Shown piece by piece: positions 1 through 9,440 of a stretch of 64,000 nucleotides of DNA. Source of the DNA: Planctomycetota bacterium (GTDB lineage Bacteria > Planctomycetota > B15-G4 > SIAN01). Under the pieces are notes generated by a model, which was not told the DNA's origin, made no database searches, and saw nothing but the letters and a program-made list of their open reading frames with translations. The stretch lies in assembly GCA_028289345.1 (NCBI GenBank), contig JANQQL010000010.1, positions 744,001 to 808,000 on the forward strand, written 5' to 3'. Position 1 is the first letter of the stretch, and each line of letters starts with the position of its first letter. Both the position numbers and the translations under genes were made by a program.

Positions 1-651
1 CCCGGACTATCAGCGGTACGGATCTCTGGCTCTTGCACGAGCCTCGAGCCACTTTGCCAGCTCAAGGGGCTCAAGCGCGTGAACTGTCCGTTGGACAAGC
101 TCGACATAAGTCCGCTGCTCCACTGCATAGAACTCGAGCGGCTTGGACTGAAAGATACCGACGTTCGATTTTATGGACAGACACCATCAGCAACTTACTC
201 AGGCCGAGACAAGCAGGCGCTCGAGAAGATCATCTATAGCTGCCTCAATCCTGCAAGAATCAGGGGACTTACCCTTGAAAACGGCAACAGCCTCGAACCC
301 TTTGAGTGCCTGGAGGAGCTCCCTGATCTGGAAACCCTCACGATCAAGGGCAGCAGCCGTATTCCAGATTGGATCCAATCCAAGAGAACGCGCGAACCAC
401 TCAACCTCAGCGGATTGACACGTCTCAAGACCCTCCGAAAACTCCGCGTCGAAGGAAGAGCAAACTACAGCATCCTGGAACGCTCTCCAGGACTTGACGA
501 GCTTGAGATTGTAGACGCCGAGGTCCGTTCGACCGACTTCGTCGGCTTCACTCAGCTGTCGACGTTGCGCTTCGTGGATTGTGACATCGATGCCGCCGAA
601 CTGAAGAAGATCCGCGTGTCACTTCCAACAACGATCGTCACCGATTCGTAG
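1..651 (+). CDS. LRR-like protein, 5'-truncated by the window edge
   Basis: The frame is open from the first base of the window to a TAG at 649-651, so the N-terminus lies outside; the GTG at 79 is only an internal Val. The translated part (about 216 residues) has regularly spaced leucines in short strand-turn units, such as LEPLCQLKGLKRV, LECIELERLGLKD-type and LSTLRFVDCDIDAAELKKI, which resembles leucine-rich-repeat or internalin-like scaffolds used for binding. No catalytic motif is visible. The next gene starts 136 bp downstream on the same strand with its own ribosome binding site, so co-transcription is possible but not shown. The LRR assignment comes from leucine spacing only; the ligand and cell location cannot be judged without the N-terminus. 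Confidence 0.6.
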   Translation, partial: PGLSAVRISGSCTSLEPLCQLKGLKRVNCPLDKLDISPLLHCIELERLGLKDTDVRFYGQTPSATYSGRDKQALEKIIYSCLNPARIRGLTLENGNSLEPFECLEELPDLETLTIKGSSRIPDWIQSKRTREPLNLSGLTRLKTLRKLRVEGRANYSILERSPGLDELEIVDAEVRSTDFVGFTQLSTLRFVDCDIDAAELKKIRVSLPTTIVTDS

Positions 652-787
652 CCGAAGGGTCAGTTTCTAGCGATCGACCGACCGTTCCGACCAATGAAAC
701 GCGTGCCAAGATTCTCCAGTGCCGGCTCGAACCATCTTCGCACGAGGAGAGTAGATCCTTGGGAGAACTTACCCAGGAGATCGCGTC

Positions 788-1924
788 ATGATCGAGTCAC
801 TGCCCTTTGCCATTCTGACCGTCGCACTGACCGGAGTTCCCACTCCTGAAACGTTGGCCTCCGAAGCGTTGGCCTCCGAAGCGCTGGACGCTCGACTACG
901 ACCGGCTGTCGAAAAGTTCTTGGAAGAAAACTCTGTCCCCAGTGCGTGTGTCGGGGTGGTTCTCGACGGAGAAGTCTCCTACACCGCTGCCTTCGGTCAA
1001 CGTCATCGCGCGAACGGAGAGATGGCGACGACCGAGACTCTCTACGGCATCGGTTCGGTCAGCAAGGTATTCACCGCCACTCTGGCGGTCTTGATGGAAG
1101 AAGAAGGCGATCTTAGCTTGGACGACCTGGTCGCGGATTGGTGGCCCAGCGATTCTCCCATGCCTGGGGCTGGCGAAATCACCCTGCGACATCTCTTGAG
1201 CCACACTTCGGGGCTGCCTCGCAGCTCGCCCACTCGCCGTAATCTGGCCATCGACGGTCCCCTCAACCCGGGAATCGCTCTGCCGATGTCTCGAGAGGCC
1301 TTGAGAGAAGGTCTCCGCATGGCCGAACTGCAAAACTCCACTGGCGAAACCTGGGACTACTCAAACTTCGGGGTGAACATCGCAGGGCATGTTCTCGAGT
1401 GCGTTTCGGAACAAGACTTCGAGTCTTTGCTGCGCAAGCGACTCCTGCAACCGCTAGGCATGGACAGCACGGTGATCCATCGATCGGACGAGGACGAACG
1501 CCGCTATGCCGCTCACTACTGGGTCATCGATCCCGAGCGCAAGGAACGCCCCCCGTGGGTTTTCGGAGAGGTCGCGGCAGCGGGAGGCATCAGCTGTACC
1601 ATTGGCGACCTGACACGATTCGTCGCCTACCACTGCGGCAGTGGGGACTCACTTCCGACAACCGTCCGAGAGCGAATGCGGGAACCCATCATTGCGGCCA
1701 ACATCGGCCCCGACGGCATGCAATGCATCGGCTGGTTTCGATACCGTCTTGCAAGTCCGAACGGCCCCCGCACCGTCTACACCCACGGTGGCGAAATCGA
1801 TGGGCACTCCGCCGAGATCCTGTGTGACCCGGAGCATGGCCTGGGACTCGCGGTGATGGTGAATTTGGGGGGATCCACGGCCCCCGATCTGGGGAAAGCG
1901 CTACTCCCTCAACTGATTCGATGA
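788..1924 (+). CDS. Serine hydrolase, beta-lactamase class C / PBP family
   Basis: A 378-residue protein with the three signatures of the class C beta-lactamase/DD-peptidase fold: SVSK (nucleophile Ser90, Lys93), Tyr191-Ser-Asn in WDYSNFG, and HGG at 333-335 replacing the KTG box. The family includes esterases, D-amino-acid peptidases and penicillin-binding proteins, so the substrate cannot be read from motifs. The start has an AGGAG at 775-779, eight bases upstream. The N-terminus is weakly hydrophobic and may be a signal peptide, which would place the enzyme in the periplasm. An in-frame 15-bp tandem duplication (852-866 and 867-881) gives LASEALASEA just after the hydrophobic segment. Two other family members lie at 23.5 and 46 kb. 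Confidence 0.9.
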   Translation: MIESLPFAILTVALTGVPTPETLASEALASEALDARLRPAVEKFLEENSVPSACVGVVLDGEVSYTAAFGQRHRANGEMATTETLYGIGSVSKVFTATLAVLMEEEGDLSLDDLVADWWPSDSPMPGAGEITLRHLLSHTSGLPRSSPTRRNLAIDGPLNPGIALPMSREALREGLRMAELQNSTGETWDYSNFGVNIAGHVLECVSEQDFESLLRKRLLQPLGMDSTVIHRSDEDERRYAAHYWVIDPERKERPPWVFGEVAAAGGISCTIGDLTRFVAYHCGSGDSLPTTVRERMREPIIAANIGPDGMQCIGWFRYRLASPNGPRTVYTHGGEIDGHSAEILCDPEHGLGLAVMVNLGGSTAPDLGKALLPQLIR

Positions 1925-2130
1925 GTGAACACCGACACCGTGGTGTCACCGACGTCCCCAGTGTCGGCCACGCCAGTCCGCGCCCAAGCCAAACGCGATC
2001 ACCATAGAACGTTCCCGCCTCACGAAAGGCCGAGTCCCGAGCGGTTCTTTCCAGAATCCCCCGTTGGTTTTTCTTGGTCGCTGCCGCCCGAGACTCGAAG
2101 ATTCGCGGTTCCCACAGCGAAAGACAGGCC

Positions 2131-2679
2131 ATGCAAGACCCACACCTTTCTCAACTACTCGAAGAACTCGAGCAGATCGATGGCCACATCCGCGAATGGG
2201 TTGAACAGTTGCCCGAGGAGCGCATCGCGGCGTCGGCGGCAGATGGCGGCTGGGGCGTCGGCTCTTGCATCGAGCATCTTCGCATCACGACGGACGAATA
2301 CTTGCCGTCGATTCACGCGCGGATCGAAAAGTCCCGGTCGCAGAACCTAACCCGAGCCAATGGATATCGACCGACCTGGCTTGGCAACCTGTTTCTGAAA
2401 GCCCTCGACGGCAAAAGGACCCTCAAAGCTCCGAAGACGTTCCGCCCGTCACCGCAGCCGACCAACCGTGGACGTGCATCCCTCGAGGAATTCCTCACCC
2501 AGCAGAACCGACTGCGTCAAGCAATAGGTGACGCCGACGGACTGAACCTCAATCGAGGGAAGCTCCCCTCACCCATCACCGGGCTCATTCGATTCACGCT
2601 CGGGGATGCCTTCACGATCCTCGTCACGCACCAACGCCGACACTTGGGGCAAGCACAGCGAGCCCTCGGTTCGAAGTAG
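2131..2679 (+). CDS. DinB-like (DinB_2 fold) protein
   Basis: A 182-residue protein starting at ATG 2131; the frame is open further upstream but contains no family-like sequence there. It has the four-helix-bundle pattern of DinB/YfiT proteins: an N-terminal helix with WGVGSCIEHL (first metal-ligand His) and a C-terminal HQRRHLGQAQ that supplies the other His ligands. DinB-type proteins bind a divalent metal and often act as thiol-dependent S-transferases or detoxification proteins; the reaction here is unknown. The gene converges on the tricorn-like gene with about 80 bp between stops. The ribosome binding site is weak, so the start is less certain than the family. Confidence 0.8.
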   Translation: MQDPHLSQLLEELEQIDGHIREWVEQLPEERIAASAADGGWGVGSCIEHLRITTDEYLPSIHARIEKSRSQNLTRANGYRPTWLGNLFLKALDGKRTLKAPKTFRPSPQPTNRGRASLEEFLTQQNRLRQAIGDADGLNLNRGKLPSPITGLIRFTLGDAFTILVTHQRRHLGQAQRALGSK

Positions 2680-2757
2680 CCTCCGGCCAAGGGCGGCCTC
2701 GCCTCCTGTTGGTGATTGCCTGGTCCCGGATTGGATCGCTCGCAGAAAGCGGATGAC

Positions 2758-5700
2758 TCACTTTCCCTCAGGAAAGTACTGAAGAGGGTCCACCAGCTCG
2801 ACGTCGTCGCGCTTTCGCAGCTGCTCCAAGAACCAATGTTTGTGCCACGCTCCGAAGGTGATCAAGAAGGTCTTCCCTTCCCCGGAGTGCTCATCCAAGG
2901 CGGCATCGATCAGCTCGTAGTGGGACTGGTTGATATTGGTCCAACCACCAGGACCGAGGTCCTCGTTGAAGAGCTGGTCGTAGGGTTCGAGTCCTCGCTC
3001 GACGATGGAGTCGTAGCGTTCATCGTGAATGCCATGGGGAGAGTCTTCGTCGATGCCAAGTCTGGCGAGTTCTTCGCCAATCCACGCCTGGCCTTCGTTC
3101 ACCGCTTCGGTGTCTTCGACTCGACTGGTTTCCCACTCTGCGAGCAACGCGCGGCGGGCGTTGGCCATGTCCTCGGTCCAGCCGGCGCACGGAACGATCT
3201 CGAAATTCTGTTCGTGAAGCAGAGGAAAGATGGCGTCCACGTACTCCGGGAAGCGGGAGACCCGTGGTTCGGTAATGGTCCCGGAGTCGAGGAATTGGTC
3301 CATGGCCTGGGTCAAACGATCCGGGGGAATCTCGGTCAGAACGTAGTCTGGGTCGATGTTGCGCACCGCCTCCTGGATGACGTCGATCCCGTAGTCCTCA
3401 CTGGTGCGATGCTGACCATGGATCATTCCGAGCACCACGACCTGGTTGCGAATTGCCGTCGGAATGCGCGGACGCCCTGTGGAAGTGACTCGAGGGTAGG
3501 GCGGTGGTGTCGGCACCGCCACCGGCTCCTCCTCAAGCTTCTCGAGCAAGTACTGGATGGCGGCATCGAGTTGAGCGTCCGCTCCCTGGAACGTCGCGTG
3601 CGGGAGGTTGTCAACCTCGTGATCTGGGATGACCCCGATCTGTTCGATGAGCCATTCCCCGTTCTCGTCGTAGACGCCCATGCTCGGGGCGCGCGCCAGC
3701 CCCCCATCGGTCAGGCGATTGGAAGAGCCGAGCCAGATTTCTCCGCCCCAAGTCCGCATCCCGATCACTGGGCCGAGCCCGAGACGCCGGAAGCCTTCCG
3801 CGACGGCCTCCCCGTCCGAGGCGGTGTTCTGATCGACCAAGATCACCATGTGGCCGCGGAACGCGTACTGCATGTTCCAGGTCGGCTGCCCCACCCTCTC
3901 TTTCCAGTACATCCATGCTCGACGCATGAGCTTCTCGAGAATGATCGAGTCGATGTTTCCCCCGTTGTTGTGACGGACATCCAGAATCAGACCTTCGCGA
4001 TTGAACACGGGATAGAACTGACGATACCAGGCGGTGATGTCGTTGCGCCCCATCGCTCGAAGGTGAACATAGCCCAGTCTTTTCTCGCCCATGTCCTCCA
4101 CCCGCAGGCGTCGGGTGTACTCCCAGTCCCCGTATCGAAGCCCGTAGGCGCGGGCGATGGGCACGACAACCACGTCTCGGACCGCGTCCTGATCCTCGTC
4201 GTGGACCGTCAACAACACCTGTCGGTCCGCTTGATTGCGAAGAAGCACTCCAATGTCCGCCACGGATAAATTCGGGGTCCCATTGACTGCGGTGATGACA
4301 TCCCCCACCGCCAGATCCAAGTACGGATCGGCGAGGGGTGAGCGCTCGCCCGGGTAATCGGGATCGGATTGATAGATGTAGTCGATGCGGTCACCGCCCG
4401 CATCCAGATCCCGAACCAATCGCGCCCCCAAACTCGGAACCCCGACGTCGTCGTCACCTTCCCGCAAGTCTCCCCCACGAACGCTTGTATGAAGAGCCGA
4501 AAGCTCCCCGATGAATCGCCCGATCAGGTCCGACAACTCTGCTCGCGTGGTCACTCGGTCGACCAACGGCAGGTACTTGTCGAGGGCTGCCTCCCAGTCG
4601 ACGCCATGCATTCCGGGATCGTAGAAGTAGTCCCGCTCCATCCGCCAAGCATCGACCAAGATCTGTCGCCAGTCTTCTCGAACGTCCATCGAGAAGGACC
4701 AGCTGTCCAAATCCACGGGGTCTCCCAGGTCACCGCCTTGCGACCGCGCGGCGGCATCCAGTCGATGAAACCCTCGGCCCTTGCGAACGACCAACGACTC
4801 GCCGTCGAGGGAGAGTTCCGCGGCTCGCACACCTTCGACCACAGTCACCGGCTCGGGATCCTCGTGATCGAATTTGAGCGCCATGAGTTTTGTTTCGTCA
4901 GCTCCGTCCGCGCGAGAAAGGAAGAACAAAGCGTCGTCGTTGGCCTGGAGTCCCCAGTAGTTCCCGGGATCGACGGGCAATTCACGAACCCTGCCAGCGA
5001 TGCCTTCGAGGTCGATAACGGTCGGCGGCACCTCCTCTGTTTCCTTGCCCTCGTCATCGTTCTTCTCTTCCTCGCCTTGCCCCTCGGGCCTGTCCTCTTC
5101 CACAGCGGACTCGCCAGACTCCTTCGACTTGGCGCCCTCTTCGCCCGTGTCCTCATGACCGTCCGTGTGCTCGTTTTCGTCGTCCTCTCGGATCTTCTCC
5201 TCGTCTTCTGGGGAATACAGCTCGTCCGCGGGACGGAACGGAGAACGCAAGCCTCGGCGCAACGAGACCTCGTAAAGCTTGATAGGGCTGGCGAAGTAGG
5301 GCTCCGGGGCCCGCGGCCCCCACGGGCTCCCCACCGAGGAACGCAGATTGCGGTCGGAAGCGAAGTACAAGAACTTCCCGTCACCGCTGAAAGTCACACT
5401 CCGACTATTGGTCCGGTCGGACGTCACGGTGGTCGAGGTTTGCTCCTCCATCGAATAGAGCTTGATCTGTACAAAACTGTTGCGGGCCCGCATGCTGAAT
5501 GCCAGCCAACGACTGTCGGGGGACCACGCATAATCCCAGATGCCTTCCCGGTTCTCCGAGACGATGCGAATCTCCCCCGTCTCCAAATGAAGCAGCGACA
5601 GGTCGAGGTTCATGTCCGTGAAGGCGATCCACTGACCGTCCGGGGACGGAAGCCCGTCGAAGCGCAAGATGGAACCGTCCTTCGAAAGCGGCTTTGGGTC

Positions 5701-6870
5701 CCCGATGCCGTTCGCGGGGATCTTCACCCACTCGAACTCACCACTTGCATCGGACAGGGCGGCAAGGGACTTGCCATCAGGCAGGAACACCGCATCCCGG
5801 TACCGCACGCCTTCGTCCCGGGCCGCCCGCACCAGGCGTCCCTGGGCCACCGGCGCCACGAATACGCGACCACGAGCCGTGAGCGCAACACTTTTGCCTT
5901 CTGGGTGCACACTGAAGGAAGTGAGGTAGTCAAGGGGATCGTCTTCCCACTTCTCCCGGAGCTGGTCCAGGTCAGAAGCCAGAGTGATGGGAATGAGTTG
6001 GGACGTGTCCGTCGACAGATCATGAAGCCACAAGTCCGCGCCCCGTTGGTACACCACTCGACCCTCCGACAAAGCGGGACTGCGCACGTCCCATCCCTCG
6101 TGTCGGGTGTGCTGCCGAAGGTCTTTCCCCTCGGCGTCCATGGACCAGAGATTCATGGTGCCGTCACGGTCGGTCACGAAGTAGACCCGCCCTTGCCACC
6201 ACATCGGCGAGTGACTCTCGCCGTCGTGATCGCCGCTCAACTCGACCGCTTCGTCCGCTCCCGCGGCCAGCCTCCAAACATCACGCGCGGTGCCGCCGCG
6301 GTACCGCTTGGTCACGTTGCTGTGAAACTCCGGACGAACGAAGAAAAGCACCTCGCCGCTGTCGTCGTACACTCCTTCGCTCGCTTCGGAAAGAGGAACC
6401 CGACTGCGAGTGTGGTCGTCGAGGTCAAGGGTGACGAGCTGCGCGTTGGGAAGGGTGGAGAAGTGGCTGGTGGTGTAGAGCAGCTGCCCGTCTGGCGTCC
6501 AGCCCGTCGCGCGAGAGGTCTCCGCCTCATAAGTGCGGCGCGTGGGTACGCCCCCGGTGACCGGCATGGTGTACACCTCCGCCGGCCCTTCGTAGCTCGC
6601 AGTGAAGGCCAGCGTGTTCCCGTCTGGAGAAATCGTGGGGGACCGCTCTTCGGAATGGTGCGTGGTCAGACGTTGCGCAACGCCCCCTGCGACCGTGGTC
6701 TTCCAAAGATCCCCCTCGGCCACGAAGACAATCGTTTCGCCGTGGATCTCGGGATCGCGGTAGTAGCCGACGACACCTTCCGAGGAAGCTTGGTTGTTGG
6801 ATCCTCGGGCGAACGGGACCGCAGCAACGAACAGTAGGGCAAGCCGAGTAAACACAGAGACAAACGGCAT
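2758..6870 (-). CDS. Tricorn-type S41 protease with C-terminal TIKI/TraB-like domain
   Basis: A 1370-residue exported protein. ATG 6870 is preferred over the TTG at 6888 because GAGGA lies seven bases before it and it begins the signal peptide. Domains in order: signal peptide (1-24), two PD40/WD-like beta-propellers (about 35-720) split by a very acidic low-complexity stretch (about 552-612), a tricorn core helical region, a PDZ domain (about 810-900) and an S41 peptidase domain. The likely catalytic set is His794, Ser1018 (NTASDGE) and Glu1076 (IEQIGVIPD), matching tricorn, which degrades oligopeptides. Tricorn normally ends near residue 1120. Here about 230 more residues follow a Pro-rich linker, with HGQH (1151-1154), Glu1180 in VLTEIPP, and a C-terminal AWHKH. 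That pattern fits the TIKI/TraB/EreA-ChaN superfamily. The tricorn call is firm; the extra domain is inferred from motif order. Confidence 0.92.
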   Translation of the reverse strand: MPFVSVFTRLALLFVAAVPFARGSNNQASSEGVVGYYRDPEIHGETIVFVAEGDLWKTTVAGGVAQRLTTHHSEERSPTISPDGNTLAFTASYEGPAEVYTMPVTGGVPTRRTYEAETSRATGWTPDGQLLYTTSHFSTLPNAQLVTLDLDDHTRSRVPLSEASEGVYDDSGEVLFFVRPEFHSNVTKRYRGGTARDVWRLAAGADEAVELSGDHDGESHSPMWWQGRVYFVTDRDGTMNLWSMDAEGKDLRQHTRHEGWDVRSPALSEGRVVYQRGADLWLHDLSTDTSQLIPITLASDLDQLREKWEDDPLDYLTSFSVHPEGKSVALTARGRVFVAPVAQGRLVRAARDEGVRYRDAVFLPDGKSLAALSDASGEFEWVKIPANGIGDPKPLSKDGSILRFDGLPSPDGQWIAFTDMNLDLSLLHLETGEIRIVSENREGIWDYAWSPDSRWLAFSMRARNSFVQIKLYSMEEQTSTTVTSDRTNSRSVTFSGDGKFLYFASDRNLRSSVGSPWGPRAPEPYFASPIKLYEVSLRRGLRSPFRPADELYSPEDEEKIREDDENEHTDGHEDTGEEGAKSKESGESAVEEDRPEGQGEEEKNDDEGKETEEVPPTVIDLEGIAGRVRELPVDPGNYWGLQANDDALFFLSRADGADETKLMALKFDHEDPEPVTVVEGVRAAELSLDGESLVVRKGRGFHRLDAAARSQGGDLGDPVDLDSWSFSMDVREDWRQILVDAWRMERDYFYDPGMHGVDWEAALDKYLPLVDRVTTRAELSDLIGRFIGELSALHTSVRGGDLREGDDDVGVPSLGARLVRDLDAGGDRIDYIYQSDPDYPGERSPLADPYLDLAVGDVITAVNGTPNLSVADIGVLLRNQADRQVLLTVHDEDQDAVRDVVVVPIARAYGLRYGDWEYTRRLRVEDMGEKRLGYVHLRAMGRNDITAWYRQFYPVFNREGLILDVRHNNGGNIDSIILEKLMRRAWMYWKERVGQPTWNMQYAFRGHMVILVDQNTASDGEAVAEGFRRLGLGPVIGMRTWGGEIWLGSSNRLTDGGLARAPSMGVYDENGEWLIEQIGVIPDHEVDNLPHATFQGADAQLDAAIQYLLEKLEEEPVAVPTPPPYPRVTSTGRPRIPTAIRNQVVVLGMIHGQHRTSEDYGIDVIQEAVRNIDPDYVLTEIPPDRLTQAMDQFLDSGTITEPRVSRFPEYVDAIFPLLHEQNFEIVPCAGWTEDMANARRALLAEWETSRVEDTEAVNEGQAWIGEELARLGIDEDSPHGIHDERYDSIVERGLEPYDQLFNEDLGPGGWTNINQSHYELIDAALDEHSGEGKTFLITFGAWHKHWFLEQLRKRDDVELVDPLQYFPEGK

Positions 6871-7406
6871 GAAGCAATCCTCGAGCAATCGTGCGTAGAA
6901 AGCGCACAGTTTCTGGAAAGCTTCATTGTGCGTGAAGTTGTTGCGACGAGAAAGGTTGTGTCAGAGAACGTTCTTCATTTTGCGACCGAAGGCGGAGGCG
7001 CTTCCGCCGGCAGACTTCGAGTTCGCCGATGCCGACCAACATCGCAGTTCCCAAGAATCTCCCGGCGCCAGCGAATCCGGTCCGAGCTTTCCCAAGGATC
7101 ACTGGACATTCTCACTTCGCACGTTCGCGACTCCCACAGGCGAATCGGTTCTCAGGAAACCTCGCAGTTCATGACCTGAGATTCAACGCCGTCGATCCAA
7201 GCGCAACCGACCCAGGTCCCCCGACAATGGTTGTCGCTGAAACAACGACTCCATCGAACGCTTTCTCACATTTCCGGAGAACCGAGGCGCTCCTTCCGGT
7301 CGCCCACAAGCATGTCAAGTGGGTTGACAAACCTACGTTCGCCGAACCGTGCTCAGCTCTTGACCAACCCCAACCGCACCCGTCCCCCGAATCCAAGGAG
7401 CATCTC
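6871..7406. other. Intergenic region between divergent genes
   Basis: 536 bp between the tricorn-like gene (-) and the FG-GAP gene (+). It must carry both promoters. A small GC-rich inverted repeat (GGCGGA/TCCGCC, about 6991-7008) and a TTGACA at 7324-7329 without a good -10 partner are visible. The open frames here lack ribosome binding sites and protein-like composition, and I see no gene. Confidence 0.5.
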
Positions 7407-9029
7407 ATGCATTCCCACAACTTGTCACTGGCGGGGGCACTGGCCTCCATCCTCCTGCTTGCGCCCACCAGTCATGGTCAATGCCGGCAGGACTCCATCT
7501 TCGGCATGGCACCCGCGAACGACGATCAGTTCGGAGCAGCCATTGCCATCGACGATGACTTGGCGGTCATTGGTGCCCCGGGCGCAGACACCGGGAAAGG
7601 GCGAATTCTGATTACTCAGCGGTCCACGGAATTGAGATGGAACTCAGTTGTTGAGGTTGCCTCGACTGCCCTTCCTTTTCAGACTGGATTTGGCCAGTCG
7701 CTCGCCATGGATGACGGAGTGATCGTGGCAGGTGTCCCGGACACCACCGGGCTTCTCTGGGGCACTGTTCAAGTCATCGAAAACCTCTCAGGGACCTGGA
7801 CAAACATGGGAGCCGTGTTCCACAGTACGCTGGATTCGTTCGACGAATTCGGATCCGCGGTGGCTCTGGTTGGCGACAACCTGTTCGTCGGCGCTCCCGA
7901 GGCAGAGTTTCCTTCCACGGGAGACCGCACCGGCGCCGTCTACGTGTTTGAGCGTGACCCGATGAGTGCCATTGGCTGGACCGAGATCGCGGACATTCTC
8001 CCGCCGACCCCGTCGGCAGGTATGAAGTTCGGGGAGTCTCTGGACGTCGATGGCGACAACTTGGTCATTGGCGCCCCGAAAGACTTGAACAGCAGCGGAG
8101 GCTTCCAAATCGGCGCGGCCTACCTCTTTGAGAACCAGTCTGGGTCCTGGGTTCACCAACAAACGGTGATTGGGAATGGAACCCTGGATGAGGAATTTGG
8201 AGCTGCCGTTGCCCTTTCCAACGATCGCCTCCTCGTGGGGGCTCCCGGAGCCCAAGATGCACAGTCAACCATGACCGGCGCGGGCTACACATTTGATCGG
8301 AATGCGAGCGGGGTTTGGCTTCTGAACGCTCAACTGATTGAGACAACCGCCACACCTCAGCATCGTGCTGGAGCCTCCGTGGACCTTGTCGACGATTTGG
8401 CGATTGTCGGCGCTCCCCACAGCGGAGTATCTCCTGGCAACGCGTACGTCTACGTCAACACGAATGGGATTTGGGATCAGATTCGCAACCATCAATATTC
8501 AAACGCCCACGCGGGAGACCGATTTGGAACGGCGGTCGCGCTCAGCGGCCGTGAGGTGACTGGCGACCTGGCACTGGTTGGCGGAACCGGCATCCTCGGG
8601 ACCGCCGGAGCGATCGGAGGGGTCGAGTATCGAGGCACGACGCTGGAGGGTTGCCCAACCCAGATCCCCGCTTTCAATGGAGGCACACACACTCTCTCAA
8701 TCACGGCAGGTGCACAGAACGCAGGAAAGGCCTACTGGGTCTTCGGCAGCGCAACAGGAACTTCTCCCGGCTTGGACTTTGGTCCCGGCGGAGTCCTCCC
8801 GCTCGTCGTTGACCCCTACTTCAACTTGACGCTCAACCGTTGGTTTGCCGCACTGTTCAACAACAGCTTTGTCGGCACCCTCGATGCGGCAGGTCAAGCC
8901 ACGGCGACCCTCACGATCAACCCGGATCCCGGCTTGCAGGGTGTGACTCTCTTTCATGCCTATGCGCTGTCTTCAAGCATTGGCTCAACGGTTGAGTTCA
9001 CGAGTCACGCGACCTGTCTCAGATTGTAG
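7407..9029 (+). CDS. Exported FG-GAP repeat protein
   Basis: A 540-residue protein whose ATG 7407 follows AAGGAG by six bases; the frame is open upstream but not protein-like. A clear signal peptide ends near SHGQC. About seven FG-GAP-like units follow, each with a pattern like FGxAVALxxDxLxVGAP, predicting an integrin-alpha-type seven-bladed beta-propeller. The last 110 or so residues form a separate beta-rich domain (GGTHTLSITAGAQNAG ... FHAYAL) that I associate with exported planctomycete proteins. Such proteins are usually surface or secreted with unknown ligands. No neighbour is clearly co-transcribed, and a strong hairpin follows the stop codon. Confidence 0.88.
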   Translation: MHSHNLSLAGALASILLLAPTSHGQCRQDSIFGMAPANDDQFGAAIAIDDDLAVIGAPGADTGKGRILITQRSTELRWNSVVEVASTALPFQTGFGQSLAMDDGVIVAGVPDTTGLLWGTVQVIENLSGTWTNMGAVFHSTLDSFDEFGSAVALVGDNLFVGAPEAEFPSTGDRTGAVYVFERDPMSAIGWTEIADILPPTPSAGMKFGESLDVDGDNLVIGAPKDLNSSGGFQIGAAYLFENQSGSWVHQQTVIGNGTLDEEFGAAVALSNDRLLVGAPGAQDAQSTMTGAGYTFDRNASGVWLLNAQLIETTATPQHRAGASVDLVDDLAIVGAPHSGVSPGNAYVYVNTNGIWDQIRNHQYSNAHAGDRFGTAVALSGREVTGDLALVGGTGILGTAGAIGGVEYRGTTLEGCPTQIPAFNGGTHTLSITAGAQNAGKAYWVFGSATGTSPGLDFGPGGVLPLVVDPYFNLTLNRWFAALFNNSFVGTLDAAGQATATLTINPDPGLQGVTLFHAYALSSSIGSTVEFTSHATCLRL

Positions 9030-9051
9030 TTTGTAGCCCCGCACCTTCGCT

Positions 9052-9081
9052 GGCCCCCATCGGCAGCAGCCGATGGGGGCC
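9052..9081 (+). terminator. Strong hairpin after the FG-GAP gene
   Basis: A perfect 13-bp inverted repeat (GGCCCCCATCGGC at 9052-9064, loop AGCA, complement at 9069-9081) begins 22 bp after the stop. No T-run follows, so it may be a transcript-end stabiliser rather than a classical intrinsic terminator. Confidence 0.65.
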
Positions 9082-9440
9082 CTTGTGGCGGACCATCGAG
9101 AACGAGGCAAACCATCCTCAGCAACCGCGTCCATGAATCCGTCATGGCCGCAGAGGGGTGCGTTCGGGAAGCCCTCGTCCGCCTTCCGCCTCGACCAGTG
9201 TCAGCGTTCCACGACAAGTTCGCTGCGCTCGCTGGCGACCGCAACGAATCCACTGATTCGCCTGCGGTCCGACTCCTCGATGCAGACGAAAGTCTCTCGA
9301 CTGGCTATCCGAGGCCTTTCACCGGTCCCCTAGGGGTTGATCCCAAAGCCAAGGCATTGGCGTTTTCCCGGAGATTGCCGCACCGATCCCTTGTCCGATA
9401 ATCAGGAAAGGTTCGTCGAGAAACAGGGAGCGGAAACAAG
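9082..9440. other. Intergenic region, no gene seen
   Basis: 359 bp between the hairpin and the channel gene. Open frames exist on both strands but lack ribosome binding sites and recognisable protein. It presumably holds the promoter of the channel/HDOD pair; no convincing -35/-10 pair is visible. Confidence 0.4.

Noticed and set aside
2716..4269. 517-codon + strand frame opposite the tricorn-like gene
   Set aside because: Same antisense effect; the - strand has complete domains and a signal peptide.
4369..6837. Long + strand open frame (822 codons) opposite the tricorn-like gene
   Set aside because: Antisense shadow of a GC-rich gene; His/Val/Arg-rich translation, no ribosome binding site, no domain.
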